From Fasciolopsis buskii (Eukaryota > Platyhelminthes > Trematoda > Plagiorchiida > Fasciolidae), in NCBI GenBank assembly GCA_008360955.1, contig LUCM01006059.1, positions 347,927 through 411,926 of the forward strand: a DNA stretch of 64,000 bases, written 5' to 3'. The notes beneath the pieces were generated by a model that searched no databases, was not told the origin of the DNA, and saw nothing but the letters and a program-made list of their open reading frames with translations. Numbering within the stretch: the stretch's first letter is position 1; the number at the start of each line of letters is the position of its first letter. Of the stretch, positions 12,186 to 23,068 are shown in pieces. The translations under genes were made by a program, and so were the position numbers.

Positions 12186-12561
12186 TCACTTCTCTGCAGG
12201 TAGCCTAAGTACGACGAAGGCTTTGGCTGCAGAGAAGTCATCTATCAGTAGGGGTCGATTGTTGTGCGCTAGCGTCCAGTAGCCGTGCAAATCAGGGACG
12301 GATAGGTGTAACATCATGTGGTAAAGTTCAACAAACAGTTCAGAGCCTGCCCGGTAGCGTAATGACTAAGGCGTTCGAGTCAGAGTCGTTCGTCCCGGGT
12401 TCGCGTCCCAGTTTGGGTGCGGTGGATATGCACTGCTGATGATTCCCAACAAGAATGAAACAGCTGTACAGTGCTTCCATGGTTTCTTTATGGTGAGTTG
12501 AGCGATGATATCACATGGTGAATTACTTCGTGAAAACATTCGATCTCCTACTACTAACATG
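12186..12561 (+). mobile_element. hammerhead SINE, copy A
   Basis: A non-autonomous retroposon with three parts in order: a leader block P (about 12,226-12,345), a tRNA-like polymerase III head T, and a body Q with a hammerhead ribozyme ending CTACTACTAACATG. The A box is TAGCGTAATGAC at 12,355-12,366 and the B box GGTTCGCGTCC at 12,398-12,408. It is preceded by a short antisense piece of its own leader (12,186-12,220), creating a 12-bp hairpin ACTTCTCTGCAG / CTGCAGAGAAGT. The order polymerase III head then hammerhead is that of the Sm-alpha family of schistosomes. No protein is encoded. Related copies lie near 26.7, 38.7 and 59.6 kb. No target-site duplication was found. Confidence 0.8.
12421..12482 (+). 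ncRNA. hammerhead ribozyme (type I), SINE copy A
   Basis: Core CTGATGA at 12,436-12,442 and GAAAC at 12,457-12,461. Stem I pairs GCACTG with CAGTGC, and the predicted cleavage is after the UA at 12,467-12,468. Stem III is the loopless palindrome ACAG/CTGT. Stem II is damaged here (TCC against GAA), so self-cleavage is probably weak. Confidence 0.75.
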
Positions 12562-14386
12562 TTCCAAAAATTTTCATTATCCAGTATACATTTATTCATG
12601 ATGTCATATTGCAGTTTACGAAAGTTCAGAATCGGCCAGAAATTACAAATTACTTTTTCTGAAATCTTCAGTTAGGATCTGATTTTCACTGAGTTAGTTC
12701 ATGATTAGGAGATCCGGTGAAAAACGACCCTGTCAACATATTTTCCAGGGACTGTTGCTCGCCACTGGTTACCAAATCGTAGCGTTTTAACTGCAAAGTT
12801 TGCTTGATGATGCTGATGGTTTTGGACCTGCTACTTAAAATGCAAACACTCCAGGCATCAACGGTAAGTTTCCCGTTGGAACGATGTCGAACATGAATGA
12901 TATTCGCTGGCTGCCCATATCACAGGAGGGTTTTTTCTTTGGGTACTCCAACCACTGCCTTTGATTCAGAAAGTGACGGGTCTGAGCAAAAGCCCACATA
13001 TCGCCACCCCCCCCCCGCACACCGCAACAGGCAACGCTACCCTAATTAACCGCCCCTATTAGTGGCATAATATGCAATTCTCTTTATTTGAATGCGTTAT
13101 GAGAAATGGTGGACAGATATTTGTGAATAGATGGAATTCTCAGCTAACATGAAACTATTTGCAAGACAGCGGGAATTGCTTTACTGGAATCCCAAAGGAC
13201 TGAATCAATAAGTGCTCCATTCATTCTTCCGATTTAGCTGTCAGTCCAAATGAACTTCAACCTGGAGGATCAGCAGACTCCTTCATAATGCATCTATCTA
13301 TTGGTTTTTAGGCCTAATTAAAACTTGGGTTTGAGATAAGTCATCCTGTATAGCTCATTGGGTCACAGAGGCATGTAATTCGTCATATAACGCCAAAATA
13401 AGGTCCCCGATGTGGGAATAACCTTATTGGCATGCTAAAATAACCCCGTTGATATTCACTCGAACAAGAAACGATCTCAATTAAGACATACGGATAATAT
13501 TGTGCAACTCCATGCGAATCCCAGAAAATCGCAAGTTTCCTCCTATCATCTGAACGATATTGTAGTTCAGGATGCGTGTTTCACTTGCAAAGTGCAAAGT
13601 ACTATTGCAATACAGGGCCGGCTCGAAGGCAAATCTTGTTCTTGTAGAGGAAGATCTGAGTGAAGGCGGTAGATTTAGTTGCAGGTCACCAGGATGAATT
13701 ATGCCCACGCTTACAGAGGGTTCGAGTAACATTCGCCAATTTGAGGTATTTGTGGCGTCGGCCTGACATCTGATTGCCGATCAGTGGTCCAGTACACACA
13801 GCAACAGTTGTTGCAAACAAAGCATGTCCGAAGGCTGTCAGCTTTTGGGCACTTGTGTCTTCCAAGCACTGGTAGAATATGGTAAGAGGAATTCTTGCAT
13901 TGTCTTTGTAAGGGTAGTGGGCATTGACCCGTCAGAGATCAACACAGCTGCTGCGATTTCGCGTTGATTATGCCAGTCTATAAGCACAACGAAATCGCCG
14001 CATGAGAAAGTCATTGAATGCCGAGAGACAGAATCACCCGGTAGAATAATCAACCAGTGAGTATTACTCATCAAAAGCTAATATAGGCCATTTAGTTTTG
14101 ATAAATAAACGAACTTTTGTCTGTTCGACTTGATCTTTCTCACTGGTGTTAGTAGGAATTGGAGATAGCGGCCGCGAAACAAAATCGAGTGAGGATTTGC
14201 GGCCGAAGCAGAACAGATGTCTTTTCAAATTTTCTGCGTTGCGGACTCAACTTACGCGACCTTGGGGTTTATTCTCTAGAAGCGGAATGAATATTTGCAA
14301 ATAATCTAAATGGAACAGATTTTGCACATGCTCACAGGAAGCCTGTTTCATTTCACGCTGTTCTAAAAGTCAGAAACTAATTAAAA
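12562..14386. other. unassigned DNA
   Basis: Only a run of ten C (13,007-13,016) and a possible signal-peptide-like first exon stand out. The latter is ATGATGCTGATGG near 12,809, open to an ACG/GTAAGT donor at about 12,862. It has no identified partner exon and is not called as a gene. Confidence 0.4.
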
Positions 14387-14580
14387 ATGGGTCGATGTGG
14401 TCCGCTCAAGACATGTGGAAAGGATATGAAGAACCCAACCAGTGGGCCGGCTGGTGCGTATTCAGTTAAACTCCCCGGCTGGAGTCCACGAAATCCCCCC
14501 AACCGACGGTTGGAAACAATTGGTGAAATGGCTCAATATCGCAGTCGGTGGCGTTCTTACATTCGAAATCTTTCTTTTTT
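14387..14580 (+). pseudogene. RTE-clade LINE, C-terminal fragment (copy B)
   Basis: The translated plus strand matches the extreme C-terminus of fluke RTE polyproteins: KLPGWSPRNPPNRRLETIG, then EMAQYRSRWRSYIRNL. Active relatives have LPGWGPRDP....WLETL.DMA..R.QWRSC. Nothing of the reverse transcriptase or endonuclease is present, so this is a 5'-truncated relic of about 190 bp, about 0.9 kb upstream of a longer relic in the same orientation. The two may be separate insertions or one broken element. The sequence up to about 14,700 could be its 3' untranslated tail. Confidence 0.75.
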
Positions 14581-15509
14581 CCTGTACAGTTCTTTAATTT
14601 CTTACGTTACAAATGATCTTTCATTTGCGTTTTCCTGTTCGTCTTTGGGTCATTTCATGATCGTCAAACAAGCACTTGTGGAACTTCCTAACTCAATAAG
14701 AACCTAATCACTAACATCGTAAGATGAAAGTTGACCAGCTCCTTACCTCAGCTCCCGTTGAGAGTTTTCATTTGTCTCTTTAAATGGCCAACGATCACAG
14801 GAGCAGCGAGCTCAGTTTTCAAATATTCCAGGTCGGCGTATGGCATCCTGTTCCCCCGTATCTGTTTGATTTGCCTCGAAGTCCCTCAGTGTGTGTGCGG
14901 GTGCCTCCGACTCCGAGTTGGCCATTCGTCCCGTACATCTCTCGAATTGCTCCCAAATGACCACCAACTTATCGCCTCTGACACGGAAGTTCTTAGCGCT
15001 GCCTTCTCGTGACGGCGTCTTCACAAAAGTAAGAGACTGAAGGCGAATTCCTGGCGCTCCCCATCGGGTTGGTTGGAACTTGGTAACTAGACTAGGAGAA
15101 GTAACTAAGCCTTGATTTCAATCCAGCTAAGAGCAGTGTACGAAGCATAAGACTATAAGTAGAACAGCATCAGTGGTGGAGGGCTGCGCTGTCCATCCGA
15201 AGTGCGTATAAACTGAGCAGTCGGTCCCCTGTCCCCAAGCTCCACTCCGCTACGTCGTGAGTTAACTTTTGGATGGCTAAAGATTCCGGGTTTGGATCTC
15301 TGTGAAAACTAACTGTTTGGCTTAAGGAAACTGGCTGTATTGCTTCCACAAATAACTCATGGATCTACAAGATTTCTTATCTTCGTTGACAAGTTCTTAA
15401 AAATCGTTCTGCTCACTTTATGTTGCTCGCACAGCAACCTCAGTTTCATTTGTTTCTTTAACTCATATAAATTTGCCCTAATAGATCTACTCTTCCACTC
15501 CTTGATGCA
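14581..15509. other. unassigned, possibly LINE leader sequence
   Basis: No recognised domain. The block is richer in CG than its surroundings and sits directly upstream of the LINE endonuclease, so it may contain 5' untranslated sequence of that element; this is inference. A minus-strand frame at 14,812-15,024 has no known motif. Confidence 0.3.
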
Positions 15510-17690
15510 TTGACTCCCCTACAATCAGGCTCACTATTCAGATTTGGAATATACCAAGTTTGGGCTTGGTTACGAATAGGTCAGCAAGCTGGCTTAGATG
15601 GGAAACTAGATAGCGCTGCAATTGATATCTGCTGCCTGCAAGGGATCCGTATTCGAGACGTCAGTCAAGTAACGGAATCATCGACGATCAACAAGAATGT
15701 TGCTTACGTTCTGGAGACATAGGAGCTGAGACTTCTTGCAAGGTTAGCGTTGAAATAGTTTTGAATGATGAAGTCGGGGCTGGTTTCTTAGAGTGGATCC
15801 CTGATGATAGTCGGCTGTGTGCTGTATGCATCAGAGGGTCATTTAAGGCAAGCAGGACACTGGCTGATAGATGTCTATCTGTGATTTCTACATTCGCTGT
15901 TAGACAACGTGACCAAAACCCCAAGAAGGACAGATTCTATCGGCGTCTTCATGATTTATTAAGAACAGCCCAAAAATACGTTATCTTTATAGGCAGAGAA
16001 TTAAACGCCAGGGTCGGTAGTACAACCATAGCGGACTTGGCAGCAGCGGCACAAACATTGGTGAAAAGCTTTTGAGTCTGCACTGTTGTCATTGATCATT
16101 TTATCTAGCGGCAGCTTTAAACACAAACTGATGTTCAGCAACCTGGCAGCCTCCACCAATTCAGAATTGGGAGCAGCAATATTGCGTCATAAGCTGCAGA
16201 TGGCAAGGCTTTATCCCAAACTCTGTCTCATGACGGGAATCTGGCTTCGATTCTCACTACGAATCATAGTGTAACATCTTTCTGCACTTTGGCGGGACAA
16301 CCGGGAAGATGGCATTCCCAGTCAGTTTAGCTAGGCTGTCAGAGTCCACTGTGTTGACCAAATTCCATAACGAAATGAGATGTAGGTTGGGCGCCATCTC
16401 ACAATGCCCTCTAGAGCAGAACTAGGACCTCGCCCATGCACTCCGCTTGCCTAACTAGTTTCGTCCAGCAAATCGTTAGATTTCAGCAAAATTTCTCCGA
16501 CTTAGAGATATCTAAAGTTCACTTTCAACTGATTTAGCCACCAACCAAGCTCGTCCGGCCATGAAACCTGAGTTTACATTAAGCCTTGGGAAAGATCGCG
16601 GAAAGTGGTGAACACAATGCGCTGCTGAGATGGAATCCGCTGCGACTTCAGAGAACATCTGGACGATGTCCCACCTAATTCGTGTTATCGGATCCAAAAA
16701 GTGTGATGTCGGTAAGATAGTCTGTGGGGCGAACGGAACGGCCTCAAAGATGACCAGAACGATGGGCTGAACACTTCAATCAGCAGTTTAACTTGTCTCC
16801 TGCGCATATGATCAGTATCTATAGGCTTGCTGCACTTTGGAAATGCAAGACTGGAGGTTGATGAATTTTTTATCTATTTGGGGAGCTGTTTCTGGAAATG
16901 GGGCGTAGGAGAGGAAACATCTATGCATAGTTCTAAGGCCAGACTAGTTTGTTCTAGCTTCAGTCACCTTCGGAGCCGACATGATACCAGTCTGTCTTCG
17001 AAAGATAGAGTATATAATAACACCGTGCGTCCCTACGAGTTCAGGATATCCGTCCCCGGACCGTGTTTGATACTTGCTGCTTACGTAGTTTTGTAAGTGT
17101 TTGATGGCAGAAACGGATCAACAACGCTGAAGTACAAAGCCCACTATTTGGTAGGACCGAATTCTCGTTGGAAGGAACCATATTGCAAAACTGTTTCCGA
17201 CGACTTGGTGATGTATTTAGAATGCTTGTCCAGCACCTGACGTTTCGCGTGTTGTTTACACTCCCTAGACTTGTCTGGAGGTCAAGTAATAAATTGGAGC
17301 AGAGAGATGAAGAAATTAGCAGAGGGCCCATCACCTTTGCGAGGATGGTGCAGTAAAGACCAAGAGGACCATTGGCTTGTTTGCCCTATGGGTATGGCTC
17401 GAAATTGAAATCAGTAGCGGGAGTATATTCGTTCACCCTGTTTTCTTCCAGCATTTTTCCACTCTTACTCCATTTATCCCGACCTCCACTAGCTTTGCTT
17501 GACACTAGGGCAGAAATCAGGAGAGGGTGGGATATACGTCCTATCCATTCATTTAGGGAGTCCCTAAACTAAACTATGCCTCTGGATATTGCCATTGTGA
17601 CGTTTTCTTCGATTCCTTCATTTTTACTTTTCTTATGAAGTGCTCATTCCGTTAGTATTATTATTATCATTATTATTGTTAGTGGTAGTG

Positions 17691-17723
<33 letters not shown>

Positions 17724-17725
17724 AT
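15510..17725 (+). pseudogene. RTE-clade LINE relic with internal reverse-transcriptase deletion (copy A)
   Basis: Decayed single-ORF retrotransposon. The APE-type endonuclease is visible in several frames from about 15,524: RIGQQAGLDGKLDSAAIDICC (usually ..VDVCCVSETRIQD), LEWIPDDSRLCAV near 15,790, and KDRFYRRLHDLLR..IFIGRELNARVG near 15,930-16,015 (usually GD.NAQVG). A linker resembling the region before the reverse transcriptase is at about 16,550-16,790 (EMESAATSENIWTMSHLIR). It jumps within some 50 bp to the post-polymerase segment VDEFFIYLGSC..ISIR..KAR at about 16,850 and on to FRRLGDVFRMLVQHL near 17,200. The catalytic fingers and palm, including the YADD box, are absent. Stops and frameshifts are frequent. 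A 3' microsatellite tail closes it. It cannot make active enzyme. Confidence 0.85.
17654..17723 (+). repeat. ATT/AGT triplet tail of LINE copy A
   Basis: ATT-rich units pass into a pure (AGT)n run. The position just after the LINE 3' end suggests it grew from the element's tail, as is common for RTE elements. Confidence 0.85.
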
Positions 17726-17901
17726 TCTCTGTTGCCCACTGTTGACCTAAAATAACCTTGCATCAACCCCGTACCCATTAATTTCCATCAGCATCCACCC
17801 CCTTCCAAATGATTGTCAGTGTAACGACGGAACTAGCGAGGATGTTGCTAGTAAAAATAAATTTGTAAAAAACAACATCGTAACTGTTTTGCGTAGTGTG
17901 A

Positions 17902-18312
17902 TTGCCACAGATTTTGAACAACGAAGAAATAATTCAAATTCGAAAGACCTTTCATCTCGGACTGACTCGAACAGCTGTGTTTTGGGTATTTGATAGAGCA
18001 TACGTGATGCAAACGGTCGGGTTGTTTCCAGGTGTAGAGTCGAATCCTCCCAAAGTCAAAAATCTTTCATGTTTGTATCACTTCCTCACTATCGATTCAA
18101 TCGTTTGTGTTTTACGCCATAAACATCAAACTCACCTTCCCAGCGGTCAGCAAAATCTGCAAAGTAAAGTGAAATCCTTGGTTTTATCTGAACCCATGCG
18201 CTCCAAAGTCAAACGATGTAGACTCAGTCAAAAAATACAAGAACAGGGAGTTATAAATTTTTCACTACCAAAACAACAAATGAGATTCATACCACCGGTT
18301 GCTCCAAAGTAG
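17902..18312 (+). CDS. 136-codon open frame, doubtful
   Basis: One of the longest open frames outside repeats. The ATG at 17,902 lies two codons before a possible acceptor (GATTGCCACAG at about 17,910). The C-terminal half is Lys/Arg/Gln-rich, with MRSKVKRCRLSQKIQEQG. No domain is recognised, no usable donor follows (only AAA/GTAGGC), and a few open frames this long are expected by chance. It lies directly downstream of the LINE tail. Confidence 0.12.
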   Translation: MPQILNNEEIIQIRKTFHLGLTRTAVFWVFDRAYVMQTVGLFPGVESNPPKVKNLSCLYHFLTIDSIVCVLRHKHQTHLPSGQQNLQSKVKSLVLSEPMRSKVKRCRLSQKIQEQGVINFSLPKQQMRFIPPVAPK

Positions 18313-18579
18313 GCGGTTCACCAAAAAATGTTGACACCGATTTTGCACACTGAGTGGTCTAGGGAATTAAGCTTGTGCTCCTGAAATGTTGGCTGGTAGA
18401 CAAATCTCAACTGACCCGGTTGAGCTGGGTTGTCCCTCATTGCACCTTTGTTTAATCGGTGTAAACATCCTCTTAGAGGGACAGTCACCTTTTGGGAGAG
18501 CCGGCAATAGCACAAATCGGAGTTATTGCTGATAATGTTTATAGCCTCATCATATGTGCGTGTTCTCGTTGTCATTTAG

Positions 18580-18768
18580 CACGTGAGTGAACAAACTGTT
18601 CTAGTTTACTTAGTGTATTTTCTCGATCAGCCTCATGCAACTGACCTAATTGATCTTACCGGAGTAGATAATGCCACCATCTTGAACCTACTATCAAATG
18701 ACACCAGAATTCTGCTTGATTCACAAGAAATATCCTTAGAGGCTACGCGGAGTTATGACTCCTACTGA
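18580..18768 (+). CDS. candidate terminal exon, unknown product
   Basis: A good polypyrimidine tract and acceptor (TGTTCTCGTTGTCATTTAG) precede an open phase-0 frame of 62 codons ending TGA. The peptide is acidic and Leu-rich (DLIDLTGVDNATILNLL, then DSQEISLEATRSYDSY) and looks more protein-like than most frames nearby. A competing reading is that CAC/GTGAGT at 18,583 is a splice donor. No product can be named. Confidence 0.2.
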   Translation, partial: HVSEQTVLVYLVYFLDQPHATDLIDLTGVDNATILNLLSNDTRILLDSQEISLEATRSYDSY

Positions 18769-19790
18769 TTCGTCGCACGGAAAGTGGAATGACCGACCCA
18801 AGTTGCGCAAGACACACTGACCACATGAGTAGTGCTTCCATTGCATTCCCTCAGTGTTCAAGCCACCACCTAAATTTTAGATCTGCCCAATCCATCTTGT
18901 TGGTTTGCACCTGGATTTTGCAGTGAACCCCCACTGATAGGCCCTTAAACGGTCTTGATAGGCGCAGTTCTGCCTAGCTCATCCGCCTGACCGGGTGAAA
19001 AGGAGGCCGTCCTGTGCGAACGCCAACCAAATCTTGGACCGTTCAAATATCACACATTCAACTGGGCATTGCTGAGCCTGCAGGTGATGACGCAATTCCG
19101 AGTGAGCGGTGGATTATTGAGTTCGTGGGCAAAAGCAAGCTAAGTCAACGTCTGTGTAGGTTTGGGATGGGTTGGGAGATTAGGGATTTTTGTTTTGCTC
19201 CCGTTTCATACCTTTTCGGTTATCTTGACGCACCCTATGTGTGCTGGATGACACAATCCTGGATTTTTCCTAACCAACAGCAAGATAAGTTAAGTAATGA
19301 AATATCCTAATTCTAAACAATACCCACTACATATTTCTGTCAGTAAAATAAGTTGACACCTCTATGAATTCAGCTGATAAGGCTTGATGGTGGCTCCTCA
19401 AATCAATCTGCCATGGCATGGCTGGCCTGTGAGAGTTTGTACGTGGTTATCGCGCAGTGACTCAATGGGATCTTGTAATTTTCATGCAGCTGCCCAAGTT
19501 TCTCAACATTTTTAGTGCCAGAACCTTTATTTCATTCCCCGCAAAATATAAAAAACGTCTTGGACCCGAAAGTAAGGTCATAAGAAAAAAATCTTTGTTT
19601 TTAAAAGGTGGCCAAAAATGTTTCGATTTAGTCATCCAGAAAAACCATTTATCACAATATATTTTGAAATATGGACAGAATCATTCACCTTGCGGGACAG
19701 ATGTAAAAGGATGCAACTAAGCACCTTCTGTAACATCGCTTCCCCTACTATTTGGGGCTAAAGTGGTGGGTAGGATATGGATAGAATATA
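18769..19790. other. unassigned DNA
   Basis: No gene or repeat family recognised. Confidence 0.4.
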
Positions 19791-19818
19791 TTGTCTTGTA
19801 TTGTATTGTATAAATAAA
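19791..19818 (+). repeat. TTGTA pentamer run ending in ATAAATAAAAA
   Basis: A short tandem of TTGTA/TTGTATT units followed by an AATAAA-like end. It resembles the 3' tail of a retroposon, but the sequence upstream is not recognisable. Confidence 0.5.
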
Positions 19819-22307
19819 AACCATCGGGATTGAAGGACACTAAATCCATCGGTCGTTTCATTTATTCAAATAAAATGTCTAACCCCGACTTCATTGGTCG
19901 TTGTTAGAGTTGGAAATCTGGTCCACGTCTTACTTCAAATCTGGGGCTTGGCCACACATGACCATTTTCTCTCACAACAAAGCCTTTTTCTTCAAATTCA
20001 CAAACGTCCGGTCGGAGAAAATATTTTGGCTTCTCTAAAACATCTCTTCAAGAGTTAAGTACCCAGCTTTCTTCATTAAAGTAGCTTTATGCTACCTGAT
20101 CGTGTCATGCTGAGAAAGAAAACTGTGATATTTTTTGCGTTCTAGCTGACGAAGTCGATTTTCGCGAATCTTCGTCTCCAACAAATGATATAAAACAACG
20201 TTATCTTCCCAGTCGGATCATTAAGGCGCACCCCCAAAATGGTTTGACTGAACGCGGCAGGCCAGCTCTGTCAAGCAGCTTAAAAGAATTTGCAGAACTG
20301 GGCAATCAGAAGAGATAGATGTATCCATTAACATCACTGATGTTCATGTGCTCGATTTTCCTCCCCCAGTCTGTGTTGCATGTGTGCAAGCAAGACTAAA
20401 ATATCTGGATTTTAGAACGCACAAATGGCCTTGCTTCCGACCAAATTATGACATCGATCACGCAGACAAACGCAACAATGTAACTGGCACAGATTCACTG
20501 ACAAGACCCTAGTCAAAGTGACTTCCACCGCATGACAGTCCGTGTGACGGCTAATGCAAATCGGCCGGCTACTCGCTTATTCTCACAAAATCCTACCGTA
20601 AAGAGCTCTGATTGTGGTTGGAAAATTTTGTACGTATTCATCAAAAACGTCTGCCACAATACCTAACAGATTATCCGGTCACAAGTGACTTTTTCTACGA
20701 ACCAATGATGCTATCAAATCGCTAATGGAGTCGTTGGAACGTTAATAGCAGTTTTAAGCCTTATGTTAATCCCCGGGTGGTATTACAGTCAGTTTAATGG
20801 CTACAAAGATGAACGTTGTTAAGCAGTTTTCTGGAACCCTGGACTATGACATACCACCACCAAGTAGTCTTATCTGAAAGGTGGACGGTCCTAAAATAAA
20901 ACAGCCTGAGAGACGGTATTCTCAATGAATAGGACAGACTTCAACTTGCCCGCGATACTTCTTGGATGTAGATATTTCCTTGTTGTTGGGACCGAGCTTC
21001 TACGTGCATTTCTGTATGATACCTGAAAGTCAGCGGTCGAACAAACATTCGCTGGGTCGAATAAGATCAGTCGCCCAAATATGGACTAGATAGCTTGAGA
21101 CTAACTTTCGTAAGGACCATCTAGAATTGAGTTTTACGGACCGGAATAAAACCCGCGCCCGTCAGCTTGCCATGCTACCAATACCGGGGACGTGAGTTTC
21201 GAGAGCAAATCAGGTGAACATCCAGTGTTCTGCCAATCACACTGGATATTCGCTCACTTAATTTTCTTCTATTCAACATAGTATCTCGCTACTCGCACAA
21301 CATCAAAATTCTTGAACACATTGTGGCAGTGTGCTACCGTTTGGTTTATACTACTGGTGACACTGAATGTGGTGTACCCCTAGTAGATATTCTTCTTCCA
21401 GTGCCCAAATTTGCCCGACATTTTAATAGTCTTTTCAACCTAATATTGTTGCTGGATAGTGAGGGTTCTTCGACAAACGACCTTGTTGGCGGATTCTTAT
21501 TATGTGGCCCTGCGGTGACCTCCCTAAAAACACCTGGCTTATAATCACGGGCATATTTGCAGCATAGCATGGACGATAACAAATATGAAGTGTGGTTTTA
21601 GTAAGGCCATGAGTTTTGTCATGATGCCGAAGACAGAAAACACCGGACTACTAATTGCTTCAACCACTTAAAGACTGGATGAGTACTGAGTGAAAAACAG
21701 ATGGCTCAAATATCTATCAGTTAAGTGCCAGCCTCCAATTATTCAGATAACTTTGTAAAAACATTCATTCGTTTACAATGATTTCTTTCCAGTGATCCAT
21801 ATCAAACGGTCTGACGTGTGCTGATTTAAGCTCAATAAGGAACGAACAGAATTTGGAAATAGCACAAGTGATATTCGAAATGGTTTCAAAGTAGAAAACA
21901 AACGGTGGTAGATGCGCAATTATCACTGTTTTTGGTTATTTTGTTACTGTCGTCGTTTTTGCTTCTGGTGTTACCGTTCCAGTTCTTGTTTTTGTTACCA
22001 TTTTCGCTTTTGTTCAGGTCTTTTCCCCTACCAGTTGACTTGAAACAATCCAAAACTTATGGCCCACTACCAAGTGGTTTTGGGACTGCAGTCAAACTTG
22101 AAGCAAATCGCTACATTGGACCTGAGCACAGATGAATCAAAAGATAATCAACGCAAGTCGACCTTTTTGAGTCGACGACGGTCAGATGGCAGTAAGCGTG
22201 TGCCACGGGACTAGTATAAGGATTTCACTGACTGTCAGTCAGTGAATATTGTAACAGAAGACTGGTTGTAACAATGCACTGGACTTTTTCCATACTTGTG
22301 TGCCGTG
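19819..22307. other. unassigned DNA
   Basis: About 2.5 kb with no supported feature. The open frames are short and overlap on both strands (21,323-21,582), which suggests composition rather than genes. Confidence 0.4.
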
Positions 22308-22337
22308 CACACACATACACAAACACACAAGTACACT
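22308..22337. repeat. imperfect AC microsatellite
   Basis: CACACACATACACAAACACACA-type interrupted dinucleotide run. Confidence 0.7.
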
Positions 22338-22553
22338 CTTATTTACACCACAATTATTGTCCTATCAGATTGGTCGAAACATAGACAGTCTTACTGAAGT
22401 CAGCATTATGGTCTGACCTCTTTATTTCGACGACATCTACCATACTGTAGAGCTCGTGTATCCATGCTACTCCTCGACTATGAATATGTGAACTACTATA
22501 AGTGACTACACGGTCCATTACTCTGCTGCGTATCGGTCATTAAGTCACCAGCA

Positions 22554-23068
22554 TTATTTAACCAAGTGACTGTACCGTAAAAATGTAAAAACAACTGAAG
22601 CACATTGGGGCAAGCACTTATCAAGCAACTTTTTAATTGCAAAAGATGGTGAACCATTCAGGTCTGCGACAAAGAAATAATCAGGTTCCACATAGACGGA
22701 TAGTTGGGCAATTAGACAATTTCCTTTCTGATTATTTGTGTTTACTGAATCTGTGGTAAAATAATCGATAAACAGGGACTTCGTCTTTCTGTCCACGGAT
22801 TTTATGTTTTCCAAATGGGCGCAAACGATAACCTCACGTTAGACATGTGTTTATCCAGTCCATTGGTTAAATGTCTACAACCTCGAGTAGGACTAGAAGT
22901 GAATTTGCGTAAAGAAACTCGTAACTTTTTATGACCAACCAATTTTGGGTGGGCTGGACAGTATTTTGAACACTTGGAAATGGTGTAAGGTTTGACCAAA
23001 GGCAATGATGTGTGAGTCACGCTCAACCGATTGACCCCCAGGGAAAACTTCTTGCCATCGAACGACAA
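22554..23068 (-). pseudogene. possible broken coding segment
   Basis: Two minus-strand frames overlap end to end. The first (23,068 to 22,802) reads as a basic Cys/Lys-rich peptide. The second (22,814 to 22,554) is more convincing, with VEPDYFFVADLNGSPSFAIKKLL and a C-terminus FLRYSHLVK. The second frame opens only seven codons before its first called start, with no ATG and no usable acceptor in between, so a single frameshift joining both would explain the pair. No family is recognised. It could also be two chance frames. Confidence 0.15.

Noticed and set aside
12389..12408. Functional tRNA gene at the A/B boxes near 12.36-12.41 kb
   Set aside because: No closed cloverleaf or anticodon arm; the same head occurs in other SINE copies followed by the ribozyme body.
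15280..15310. B-box-like GGGTTTGGATCTC
   Set aside because: No convincing A box at tRNA spacing; probably chance.
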